Source of the DNA: Pseudomonas mediterranea CFBP 5447
GTDB lineage: Bacteria > Pseudomonadota > Gammaproteobacteria > Pseudomonadales > Pseudomonadaceae
Reading direction: 5' to 3'
Assembly: GCF_000774145.1 (NCBI RefSeq)
Contig: NZ_KN322986.1
Location: 558,001 to 622,000 of the forward strand
Length of the DNA stretch: 64,000 nt
Part shown: positions 27,270 to 34,308 of the stretch, one piece after another
Numbering within the stretch: the stretch's first letter is position 1
Layout of the letters: the number at the start of each line of letters is the position of its first letter
The notes under the pieces: generated by a model
Told to the model about the DNA's origin: nothing
The model's input: the letters and a program-made list of their open reading frames with translations, nothing else
Database searches by the model: none
Translations under genes and position numbers: made by a program

Positions 27270-27875
27270 ATGATGAAACGTAATCTGCTGGTCATGTGCC
27301 TGACGGTATTGCTGAGCGCCTGCGGCTTCCAGCTGCGCGGCACCGGCACCACCGAACTGGCCATCAATGAACTGGACCTCAGCGCACGCGACGCCTACGG
27401 CAGCACCGTGAAGATGCTGCGCGAAACGCTGGAAAACAGCGGGGTTAAAGTCTATACCGGTGCACCCTACAAGCTGGTGTTGACCCGTGAACTACAAAAC
27501 CAGCGCAGCCTGAGCTACGCCGGCGCCGGTCGTTCGGCCGAGTACGAGCTGAACAACGTGCTGAGCTATGAGATCCGCGGCCGGAACGATCTGGTGCTGC
27601 TGGACGACAAGTTGCAGGTGCAGAAGGTCTACCTGCACGATGGCAACAACATCACCGGTTCCGACCAGGAGTCGACCGAGGTACGCGAGGAAATGCGTCG
27701 CGACCTGGTCCAGCGCATGATGCTGCGCCTGCAACAGCTGAGCCCGAGCCAGCTGGAACAGCTGCAACAGACCGCCGATGCCAAGGCCAAGGCTGAGGCC
27801 GAGGCGCTGGAGGCGGCACGCAAGGCTGAGGCGGAAACCCCGCAACAGTCGCCCATGCAAATCCCGGCTGAATAA
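27270..27875 (+). CDS. lptE: LPS-assembly lipoprotein LptE
   Basis: Outer-membrane lipoprotein that plugs LptD and helps insert LPS into the outer leaflet. 201 aa, lipobox LLSACGF, then the LptE fold (QLRGTG, and AEYELNNVLSYEIRG). The last 40 residues are an Ala/Glu/Lys-rich helix (DAKAKAEAEALEAARKAEAE), a tail common in Pseudomonas LptE. Start 27270 follows AAGGGGAGCAACAAG; an ATG one codon on is equally possible. It lies between leuS and holA, the classic order. Confidence 0.93.
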   Translation: MMKRNLLVMCLTVLLSACGFQLRGTGTTELAINELDLSARDAYGSTVKMLRETLENSGVKVYTGAPYKLVLTRELQNQRSLSYAGAGRSAEYELNNVLSYEIRGRNDLVLLDDKLQVQKVYLHDGNNITGSDQESTEVREEMRRDLVQRMMLRLQQLSPSQLEQLQQTADAKAKAEAEALEAARKAEAETPQQSPMQIPAE

Positions 27876-27880
27876 GCTTG

Positions 27881-27902
27881 GTGGGGCGCTCCGGCGCCCC
27901 AC
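27881..27902 (+). promoter_or_regulatory. Perfect GC hairpin between lptE and holA
   Basis: GTGGGGCGC-TCCG-GCGCCCCAC: 9-bp stem with a UCCG tetraloop, five bases after the lptE stop and 13 bases before the holA start. No U-tract follows, so it may stabilise the upstream mRNA or limit holA read-through rather than terminate. Confidence 0.6.
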
Positions 27903-27914
27903 ATGCTCGCTCTT

Positions 27915-28952
27915 ATGAAGCTCGCCCCCGCCCAACTCGGCAAACACCTGCAAAGCGCCCTCGCGCCGGTCTATGTCATCAGCGGCGATGACCCGCTGTT
28001 GTGCCAGGAAGCCGCCGACGCCATTCGCTCCGCCGCCCGCCAGCAAGGCTTTGACGAACGCCAGGTGTTCGCTGCCGACGCCAGTTTCGATTGGGGCACC
28101 TTGCTGCAGGCCGGAGCGAGCATGTCGCTGTTCGCCGAAAAGCGCCTGCTGGAACTGCGCTTGCCCTCGGGCAAACCCGGTGACAAGGGCGCTGCCGCGC
28201 TGATCGAGTACTGCTCGAGGCCAGCGGAGGACACGGTGCTGCTCATCAGCCTGCCGAAACTCGACGGCAGCGCGCAAAAGACCAAATGGGGCAAGGCGCT
28301 GGTCGAAGGCCCGCAAACCCAGTTCGTGCAGATCTGGCCGGTGGACGTCAGCCAACTGCCGAGCTGGATCCGCCAACGCCTGTCCCAGGCCGGGCTGTCG
28401 GCCAGCCAGGATGCGGTGGAGCTGATCGCCGCCCGGGTCGAAGGCAACCTGCTGGCTGCCGCCCAGGAAATCGAGAAGCTCAAGCTGATGGCCGAGGGCG
28501 GCCAGATTACCGTGGAAACGGTACAGGCCGCCGTGGCCGACAGCGCGCGTTTCGACGTCTTCGGCTTGACCGATGCGATCCTCAACGGCGAAGCCGCCCA
28601 TGCCCTGCGCATGCTCGAAGGCCTGCGCGGCGAAGGCGTCGAGCCGCCGGTGATCCTCTGGGCCCTGGCCCGGGAACTGCGCCTGCTGGCGAACCTGTCA
28701 TTGCAATACAGCCAGGGCGTACCGCTGGACAAAGCCTTCAGCCAGGCCCGCCCGCCCGTGTGGGACAAGCGCAAGCCGCTGATGAGCAAGGCGTTGCAAC
28801 GCTACTCGGCGCCGCGCTGGGCGCAATTGCTGCTGGAGGCCCAGCGCATCGACGCACAGATCAAGGGGCAGGCCGCCGGATCGCCGTGGATGAGCCTCAG
28901 TCGCCTGTCCCTGCTGATGGCCGGTCAGCGATTGGCGCTGCCTGCCGAATAA
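27915..28952 (+). CDS. holA: DNA polymerase III subunit delta
   Basis: Delta subunit of the clamp loader; it opens the beta clamp. 345 aa with the AAA+-like fold without nucleotide-binding motifs: PVYVISGDDPLLCQEA at the N-terminus, SMSLFAEKRLLELRLPSGKPG and the LIAARVEGNLLAAAQEIEKLKL region, and a collar domain after 210. ATG 27915 (KLAPAQLGKHL) is preferred; ATG 27903 is in frame four codons upstream. Third gene after leuS and lptE. Confidence 0.95.
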   Translation: MKLAPAQLGKHLQSALAPVYVISGDDPLLCQEAADAIRSAARQQGFDERQVFAADASFDWGTLLQAGASMSLFAEKRLLELRLPSGKPGDKGAAALIEYCSRPAEDTVLLISLPKLDGSAQKTKWGKALVEGPQTQFVQIWPVDVSQLPSWIRQRLSQAGLSASQDAVELIAARVEGNLLAAAQEIEKLKLMAEGGQITVETVQAAVADSARFDVFGLTDAILNGEAAHALRMLEGLRGEGVEPPVILWALARELRLLANLSLQYSQGVPLDKAFSQARPPVWDKRKPLMSKALQRYSAPRWAQLLLEAQRIDAQIKGQAAGSPWMSLSRLSLLMAGQRLALPAE

Positions 28953-28973
28953 CCTACCGCTCTGCCAGATGCC

Positions 28974-29100
28974 TTTGTGGCGAGGGAGCTTGTTGTGGGA
29001 GCAAAGCTTGCTCGCGACACAAGCGCCTCGGCTTAAGGACAAACCGCGTCAGCTTCGTCGCGGGCAAGCCTTGCTCCCACAGCTCCCTCGCCACAAAAGC
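28974..29100. repeat. Compound (nested) inverted repeats between holA and arfA
   Basis: The outer arms are TTTGTGGCGAGGGAGCTT (28974) and GCTCCCTCGCCACAAA (ending 29097). Inside lies a second inverted pair, TGTGGGAGCAAAGCTTGCTCGCGA (28994) and TCGCGGGCAAGCCTTGCTCCCACA (ending 29081). Two different repeat families are thus nested one inside the other. Confidence 0.85.
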
Positions 29101-29212
29101 TCGGTGGCCGCAACTTCCGCACACATTTCCTCCAGCCTGCAGGGACTGGACAACACCCCAGCCCTGCCCCATGATTTGCCCCGCAAAACCCACCCCCACG
29201 AGAGATCCACTC

Positions 29213-29377
29213 ATGAGCAAAAAGCCATCCAAGCATGGCCCCAACAAGGCCAAGTCCATCATCGCCCAGCCCCTGTTCCGCAGTCGTCAGGAACGACCCG
29301 CCAAGGGCAAAGGCAGCTACCGCCGCGAAGCCTTCCAGTCTGACAACTGGGAGGCTTCTTGCTTTCTGGCAGCTTGA
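29213..29377 (+). CDS. arfA: Alternative ribosome-rescue factor ArfA
   Basis: 54-aa basic protein (starts SKKPSKHGPNKAKSIIAQPLF, contains RQERPAKGKGSYRR). ArfA enters the empty A site of stalled ribosomes and recruits RF2, backing up tmRNA trans-translation. ATG 29213 follows GAGAGATCC. The coding sequence contains a long hairpin over the last codons (see 29327-29358). In E. coli such a hairpin leads to cleavage or termination that truncates the mRNA, so ArfA is normally made from a non-stop message and degraded by tmRNA tagging. The hydrophobic tail ASCFLAA is the part lost on truncation. Confidence 0.92.
   Translation: MSKKPSKHGPNKAKSIIAQPLFRSRQERPAKGKGSYRREAFQSDNWEASCFLAA
29327..29358 (+). 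promoter_or_regulatory. Autoregulatory stem-loop inside arfA
   Basis: GAAGCCTTCCAGT-CTGACA-ACTGGGAGGCTTC: a 13-bp stem with one G-U pair and a 6-base loop, then TTGCTTTCT. It overlaps codons for the last third of ArfA and fits the RNase III or terminator hairpin known for arfA of enterobacteria. Confidence 0.8.
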
Positions 29378-29449
29378 AACATCCGGACAAGCCCTTTGCA
29401 CCCTGCCCATGATAAGGTCAGCACCTGATTTGCATTTCTGGACCCCTGC

Positions 29450-30772
29450 ATGCCCTTTTGTCTTACCCGCCGCTGGCCATTGCGCCAATTGATGGCCGCC
29501 ACAAGCTTCGCACTGCTTGTCGCCTGCGCAGAAAAACCCACCGCCGCCGATGCCCAACCGCTCCAGACCGTTCCTGCCGTGACCGCCCCGGCCATGGTGC
29601 CGCCCGTGGTGCCGACCGGTGAAAACCTGGACATCGTCCCGACCCAGACCTTCGCCGAATGGCAGGCCGGCTTTCGCAAGGAAGCATTGGCAGCAGGGAT
29701 CCGCGCCGATCTGTTCGATCGCGCCTTTATCGGTGTGAGCCCCGACATGAGCGTGATCAAGGCCGATCGCAGCCAGCCGGAATTCACCCGCCCGGTGTGG
29801 GAATACCTCGATGGCGCGCTGTCACCGCTGCGAGTCGGCAAAGGCAAGACGCTGCTTCAACAGAATGCCCAGATCCTGCAAAGCATCGAGCAGCGCTACG
29901 GTGTCGATCGCCAGGCGCTGGTGGCGGTGTGGGGCATGGAGAGCAACTTCGGCCAGTTCCAGGGCACCAAGTCCGTCATCAATTCCCTGGCGACCCTGGC
30001 CTATGAAGGCCGACGTCCGGGCTTTGCCCACGCGCAACTGATCGCCGCGCTGCAAATCCTGCAACAGGGCGATATCACTCCGGAAAAAATGCTTGGTTCC
30101 TGGGCCGGCGCCATGGGCCAGACCCAGTTCATTCCCACCACGTACAACACCCATGCGGTGGATTTCGACGGCGATGGCCGCCGCGACATCTGGGGCAGCT
30201 CCACCGACGCCCTGGCCTCCACCGCGCATTACCTGCAAAGCTCCGGTTGGCAACGCGGTCAGCCATGGGGATTCGAAGTAGAACTCGAAGAAGGGTTCGA
30301 CTACGCGCTGGCCGACGGCACGATCCGCAAGCCGTTTTCCGAATGGATGCGGTTGGGCGTATCCACCTACGACGGCATGCCGATTCCTCCGGGTGACCGG
30401 CAGCTGCCGGCAGCGCTGCTGCTACCGGCGGGTCACCGTGGCCCGGCGTTCCTGGTGTTCGACAACTTCCGCGCCATCCTCAAGTACAACAACTCGTCAT
30501 CCTACGCACTGGCGGTCGGGCTGTTGTCGGAGCGCTTCAGCGGCGGCGGGCTGGTCTATGGCCAGTGGCCCAAGGACGACCTGCCCCTGAGCCGCAGCGA
30601 ACGTATCGAATTGCAAACGCTGTTGAGCGCACGCAACTATGACGCTGGCAACCCCGACGGCATCATCGGCGCCAACACCCGCAAAGCCATCCGCAGTGCC
30701 CAACAGTCGCTCGGCTGGCCGGCGGATGGGTATCCGACGCATCAGTTGCTGGAGAACCTGCGCAAGCGCTGA
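29450..30772 (+). CDS. MltB-type lytic transglycosylase with peptidoglycan-binding domain (SltB3-like)
   Basis: Cleaves glycan strands of peptidoglycan to 1,6-anhydro ends. 440 aa. The signal has LLVACAE, a possible lipobox. The SLT_2/MltB domain (about 65-360) has catalytic E164 in VWGMESNFG, and GAMGQTQFIPTTY with the VDFDGDGRRDIW motif. A PG_binding_1 domain closes the protein (about 375-438; AGNPDGIIGANTRKAI). The MltB-plus-PG-binding layout matches SltB3 of P. aeruginosa (PA3992). It is monocistronic downstream of arfA. Confidence 0.9.
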   Translation: MPFCLTRRWPLRQLMAATSFALLVACAEKPTAADAQPLQTVPAVTAPAMVPPVVPTGENLDIVPTQTFAEWQAGFRKEALAAGIRADLFDRAFIGVSPDMSVIKADRSQPEFTRPVWEYLDGALSPLRVGKGKTLLQQNAQILQSIEQRYGVDRQALVAVWGMESNFGQFQGTKSVINSLATLAYEGRRPGFAHAQLIAALQILQQGDITPEKMLGSWAGAMGQTQFIPTTYNTHAVDFDGDGRRDIWGSSTDALASTAHYLQSSGWQRGQPWGFEVELEEGFDYALADGTIRKPFSEWMRLGVSTYDGMPIPPGDRQLPAALLLPAGHRGPAFLVFDNFRAILKYNNSSSYALAVGLLSERFSGGGLVYGQWPKDDLPLSRSERIELQTLLSARNYDAGNPDGIIGANTRKAIRSAQQSLGWPADGYPTHQLLENLRKR

Positions 30773-30794
30773 GTCGTGGTAGGGCTAATGACGC

Positions 30795-30860
30795 CATCGC
30801 GAGCAGGCTCGCTCCCACAGGGAATTGCATTTCAATGTGGGAGCGAGCCTGCGCGCGAAG
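30795..30860. repeat. REPIN with a diverged right arm
   Basis: Left arm is standard (CATCGCGAGCAGGCTCGCTCCCACA). The right arm reads TGTGGGAGCGAGCCTGCGCGCGAAG, with changes in the loop-proximal part. It lies between the transglycosylase and ldcA. Confidence 0.85.
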
Positions 30861-30883
30861 ACTGACGTCCAATCAAAGCCGCA

Positions 30884-31834
30884 CTACCGCCCCACCACCA
30901 CATCCTGCTCCAACACCAACCTCTTCTCCCCCGCATCCAGACTCACCAATGCGCCCATGGGCAAGGTCAGGTTCGGATCGCAGTGACCGCTGCGCCAGCC
31001 GGACAGCACCGGGATCCGTAACGGCTCGAAGGTCTGCTTGAGCAAGCGGTTCAACGCCTCGCCATCCACCCCGGCAACGTCACCCACCAGAACCCCGCGC
31101 AACTTCTGCAACGTGCCCGCCAACCGTAGCTGGGTCAGCAATCGGTCGATCCGATACAGCGGCTCGTTGACGTCCTCGATGAACAGGATCACGTCTTCGG
31201 CGTCGATCTGATAAGGCGTGCCCATGGTCGCCGCAATGATCGACAGATTGCCCCCCAGCAGGCGCCCATGGGCGGTGCCAGGCCAGACAGTGGTCAAGGG
31301 GTAAGCCTCGGGATGGCTCAGCACATCCCCCGCCTTCAACTGCCCATGCAGCAGGCTGAAAAACGAGGTGACCGTCAAAGGCTCCTTGTCACCCAGGAGA
31401 TCGGCATTGAGCAGCGGTCCATGGAAAGTGACGAAGCCCGCGTAACGGCTGATAGCCAGGTGCAGCGCAGTGATATCGCTGTAGCCGACGAAAGGCTTGG
31501 CGTTACGCCGCAAGAGCTCGAAGTCGATACGATCCAACAGACGGGGCGTGCCGTAGCCGCCGCGCAGACAGATGATGGCATTGACCTCCGGGTTGGCGAA
31601 GGCCCCGTGCAGGTCGTTGAGCCGCGTATCGTCACTGCCGGCCAGGTAACCGTCCTTTTCATAGACCCCCGGGAATATCCGTAGCTCATGCCCACGGGCG
31701 CGCATCCACTGCACCGCCTTATCCGTGTCCAACGGCGCAGGACCAGCGGGCGCGATCACGCCGATCAACCCTTCGAATGACAGGGCCGGGACAGGTTGAT
31801 GGGGGCACAGGGTCTGGGTCGAGTGAAGGGTCAT
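30884..31834 (-). CDS. ldcA: Murein L,D-carboxypeptidase (LD-carboxypeptidase, S66)
   Basis: Cytoplasmic serine peptidase that removes the terminal D-Ala from the tetrapeptide of recycled muropeptides, feeding Mpl. 316 aa. Nucleophile S119 in GYSDITAL; ICLRGGYGT and FIEDVNEPLY are family motifs, and the Glu/His dyad lies in the C-terminal half (SGHCDPNLTLP). I start at ATG 31834, preceded by AGGGAACTC; the same frame is open for almost 200 more codons through the repeat region and is not coding there. Its recycling partner mpl is at 52-53 kb. Confidence 0.93.
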   Translation of the reverse strand: MTLHSTQTLCPHQPVPALSFEGLIGVIAPAGPAPLDTDKAVQWMRARGHELRIFPGVYEKDGYLAGSDDTRLNDLHGAFANPEVNAIICLRGGYGTPRLLDRIDFELLRRNAKPFVGYSDITALHLAISRYAGFVTFHGPLLNADLLGDKEPLTVTSFFSLLHGQLKAGDVLSHPEAYPLTTVWPGTAHGRLLGGNLSIIAATMGTPYQIDAEDVILFIEDVNEPLYRIDRLLTQLRLAGTLQKLRGVLVGDVAGVDGEALNRLLKQTFEPLRIPVLSGWRSGHCDPNLTLPMGALVSLDAGEKRLVLEQDVVVGR

Positions 31835-31901
31835 TCGTAGAGTTCCCTGTGGGGGTCTGATTGGTGTGCAGATCCGTTGCTTCATGCAAACCGAACCACC
31901 G

Positions 31902-31928
31902 CTATCGCGAGCAGGCTCGCTCCCACAG
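31902..31928. repeat. Solo REP
   Basis: Single arm CTATCGCGAGCAGGCTCGCTCCCACAG with no inverted partner within 100 bp. Confidence 0.85.
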
Positions 31929-31967
31929 GAGGAGCATGTACGCTTCAAAGACAGATCAGCTGAACCG

Positions 31968-31996
31968 CTTTGCTTTTGCTTTTGCTTTTGCTTTTG
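31968..31996. repeat. Simple sequence repeat (TTTTGC)n
   Basis: About five near-perfect copies of TTTTGC in a row, ending TTTTGATCTT. Slippage-prone. It is the left edge of the larger structured element. Confidence 0.9.
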
Positions 31997-32262
31997 ATCT
32001 TCGGGCCCCGTTAACCACGCTGGCCGAACGCAGGCATTGCGCAGTGGGCAACCCGGCATGGATGCCGGGTTAGCCGCGCTGGGCCATGGATGGCCCTTCG
32101 CGGCGGCCCACGGAGCAATGCCGGAGTGAGGGCACACCTCGCCCAGGCGAGGTGCCGAGTGGTGGGGCCAAGCCCTTTTGGTTACTTTTGGGGCGTTTGC
32201 CAAAAGTAACCCGCCGTAAGGGCGGAACCGCCAGCCGCCATCACCGCAGCAATGGATATACA
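31968..32262. mobile_element. Multi-hairpin dispersed element (MITE-like, non-coding)
   Basis: Contains four perfect hairpins: AACCCGGCA-TGGA-TGCCGGGTT (32050-32071), GGGCCA-TGGA-TGGCCC (32081-32096), CACCTCGCC-CA-GGCGAGGTG (32135-32154) and GGTTACTTTTGG-N8-CCAAAAGTAACC (32180-32211). It closes with CCGCCGTAAGGGCGGAACC. I recall near-identical sequence in many intergenic gaps of P. fluorescens-group genomes, but cannot name the repeat family or prove mobility. No terminal inverted repeats or target duplication are evident. Confidence 0.55.
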
Positions 32263-32282
32263 CCCATACGGTCCAACCCAAA

Positions 32283-33305
32283 TCAGGAACCCAACAACTC
32301 AGCCTTGACCAACTTAGCCTGCTCATCAGCATGATACGAAGACCGCACCAACGGCCCCGAAGCCACATTCTTGAAGCCCATCCTGTACCCCTCCTCCGCA
32401 AACCACGCAAAGGTATCCGGATGCACAAACCGCTGCACCGGCAAGTGACTACGCGAAGGCTGCAGATACTGCCCCAGGGTCAACATATCAATGTCATGCT
32501 CACGCATGCGCTTCATGACCTCGATCACTTCCTCATCGGTCTCGCCCAGGCCCAGCATCAGCCCAGACTTGGTCGGAATGTGCGGCATCATCTGCTTGAA
32601 GCGCTGCAGCAAGGTCAACGACCACTGGTAGTCCGAACCCGGGCGCGCAGCCTTGTACAGGCGCGGCACGGTTTCCAGGTTGTGGTTGAACACATCCGGC
32701 GGCTCGGCGGCGGTGATCTCCAGGGCGATGTCCATGCGACCGCGGTAGTCCGGCACCAGCGTCTCGAGCTGCACGTTCGGCGACAACTTGCGGATTTCAC
32801 GGATGCAATCGGCAAAGTGCTGGGCACCGCCGTCACGCAGGTCGTCGCGGTCCACGGAGGTGATGACCACGTACTTGAGCTTCAGGTCGGCAATGGCAAC
32901 GGCCAGGTTTTCCGGCTCGCTTGCGTCCAGCGGCTTCGGCCGGCCGTGGCCGACGTCGCAGAACGGGCAGCGACGGGTGCAGATGTCGCCCATGATCATG
33001 AAGGTCGCGGTGCCGCCGGAGAAACACTCGCCCAGGTTCGGGCAGGAGGCTTCTTCGCAGACGCTGTGCAGCTTGTGCTTGCGCAGCAGGGCCTTGATCC
33101 GGTCGACTTCCGGGGATACCGGAATGCGCACGCGGATCCAGTCCGGTTTCTTCGGCAATTCGGTGGTCGGGATGATCTTGACCGGGATGCGCGCAACCTT
33201 CTCGGCGCCGCGCAGCTTGACGCCGGCCTCGACCTTGGCACGTGGGGCCGGACGCTCGGTAACGTCCTGCGTCGGGATCATGGTTTGCACTGCATCAGTA
33301 GTCAT
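32283..33305 (-). CDS. lipA: Lipoyl synthase
   Basis: Radical-SAM enzyme that inserts two sulfurs into octanoyl-lipoyl domains. 340 aa. The auxiliary cluster Cys set is in CEEASCPNLGEC. The radical-SAM cluster is C109-x3-C113-x2-C116 (CTRRCPFC). FKNVASGPLVRSSYHADE is the conserved C-terminal signature with the R-S-S-Y ligand serine. ATG 33305 is one base after the lipB stop (TGATATG), so the pair is translationally coupled. Third gene of ybeD-lipB-lipA. Confidence 0.97.
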   Translation of the reverse strand: MTTDAVQTMIPTQDVTERPAPRAKVEAGVKLRGAEKVARIPVKIIPTTELPKKPDWIRVRIPVSPEVDRIKALLRKHKLHSVCEEASCPNLGECFSGGTATFMIMGDICTRRCPFCDVGHGRPKPLDASEPENLAVAIADLKLKYVVITSVDRDDLRDGGAQHFADCIREIRKLSPNVQLETLVPDYRGRMDIALEITAAEPPDVFNHNLETVPRLYKAARPGSDYQWSLTLLQRFKQMMPHIPTKSGLMLGLGETDEEVIEVMKRMREHDIDMLTLGQYLQPSRSHLPVQRFVHPDTFAWFAEEGYRMGFKNVASGPLVRSSYHADEQAKLVKAELLGS

Positions 33306-33306
33306 A

Positions 33307-33954
33307 TCAGTCGATTCCGCCCGTAAGGGTCGTCTGCTCAGCATAGTCGAGGTGTTTGACGAGCTGCGCGCGCAGCCGGGCACTTACCTCGGCAAATTCA
33401 ATCGATCCTGTGTGATCGCGCAACTGGGTCATCGCCAGCCCCGCGTAGCCACAGGGATTAATCCGTCGAAACGGCGAAAGGTCCATGTCCACGTTCAACG
33501 CCAGGCCGTGAAACGAACAACCGTGGCGGATCCGCAGGCCCAGGGAGGCGATTTTCGCCCCGTCGACGTAGACCCCCGGCGCATCCGGCTTGGCCTGCGC
33601 CGTGACGCCGTAGCTGGCCAGTAACTCGATCAGGCAGTTTTCCATTCGCGTTACCAGCTCGCGCACGCCGAACCCCAGCTTGCGCACATCCAGCAACAGG
33701 TAGGCAACCAACTGGCCAGGGCCATGGTAAGTCACCTGCCCGCCCCGGTCGACCTTCACCACCGGAATATCCCCTGGCAGCAGCAGGTGCTCGGCCTTGC
33801 CGGCCTGGCCCTGGGTGAACACCGGCGGGTGTTCCACCAGCCAGACTTCGTCTTCGGCGGTGTTGCCTCGTTCGTTGGTGAAGCGCTGCATGGCATGCCA
33901 GACCGGCTCGTAAGCCATCTGACCCAGCTCGCGAAAGCCCAGCGTGCCCGGCAT
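33307..33954 (-). CDS. lipB: Octanoyl-ACP:protein octanoyltransferase
   Basis: Transfers octanoate from ACP to lipoyl domains, the first step of lipoate synthesis. 215 aa; catalytic Lys in GAKIASLGLRIRHG and Cys in NPCGYAGLAMTQL. VKVDRGGQVTYHGPGQLVAYLLLD is the family core region (about 65-90). Start ATG 33954 overlaps the ybeD stop by one base; a GTG one codon upstream is also possible. Confidence 0.96.
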   Translation of the reverse strand: MPGTLGFRELGQMAYEPVWHAMQRFTNERGNTAEDEVWLVEHPPVFTQGQAGKAEHLLLPGDIPVVKVDRGGQVTYHGPGQLVAYLLLDVRKLGFGVRELVTRMENCLIELLASYGVTAQAKPDAPGVYVDGAKIASLGLRIRHGCSFHGLALNVDMDLSPFRRINPCGYAGLAMTQLRDHTGSIEFAEVSARLRAQLVKHLDYAEQTTLTGGID

Positions 33955-34229
33955 CACAACACCATGTGCACGACGCCGGTCGCCCGCAGCTCGCTATTGA
34001 TGTCGTACAGCTGCTCCTGGCCGGTGGCAACGATGTGCAACTGGATCGTCGTGTACTTACCGTTGCTGCTCTGGCGCTCGGCCAGGGTCAGGAGATCGAC
34101 GGTGGCGTGTTTTTCCAGAATGGCAACGACCTTGTCCTTGAAGCCCACTCCGGTGTCGCCAATTACTTTGATCGGATAGTCCTTGCAGGGAAATTCGATC
34201 TTTGGCGCCTTTACTTCTGAGTCTGTCAT
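33954..34229 (-). CDS. ybeD: DUF493/YbeD family protein
   Basis: 91 aa, ACT-like ferredoxin fold. Family motifs are IEFPCKDYPIKVIG and Y-T-T-I-Q-L-H-I-V-A-T near residue 60, and the ending V-V-H-M-V-L. Function unresolved; it may be allosteric. Conserved between dacA and lipB in gammaproteobacteria, here with a dacA terminator ahead of it. Confidence 0.92.
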   Translation of the reverse strand: MTDSEVKAPKIEFPCKDYPIKVIGDTGVGFKDKVVAILEKHATVDLLTLAERQSSNGKYTTIQLHIVATGQEQLYDINSELRATGVVHMVL

Positions 34230-34261
34230 GGCGTAACGGCCTCGTAGACGTGAAAACGAAC

Positions 34262-34292
34262 AAGGCCCCGCACCGGACAGGAACGGGGCCGT
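34262..34292 (-). terminator. Terminator after dacA
   Basis: On the minus strand GGCCCCG (34290-34284), a 13-base loop and CGGGGCC (34270-34264), followed by TTGTTCGTTTT. It separates dacA from ybeD-lipB-lipA. Confidence 0.7.
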
Positions 34293-34308
34293 GCAGTCAA
34301 CCTTCGAT

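Larger units (their letters stand above)
31835..32282. other. Intergenic region between ldcA and lipA
   Basis: 448 bp without a gene. It holds one solo REP (31902-31928), a hexamer repeat (TTTTGC)n and a multi-hairpin element (about 31968-32262) that I recognise as a dispersed element of P. fluorescens-type genomes. No ORF there looks real on either strand. Confidence 0.75.

Noticed and set aside
31835..32428. N-terminal extension of ldcA through the repeat region
   Set aside because: The frame passes through the (KQ)n-coding hexamer repeat and a REP and is not conserved; the ATG at 31834 gives the right length.
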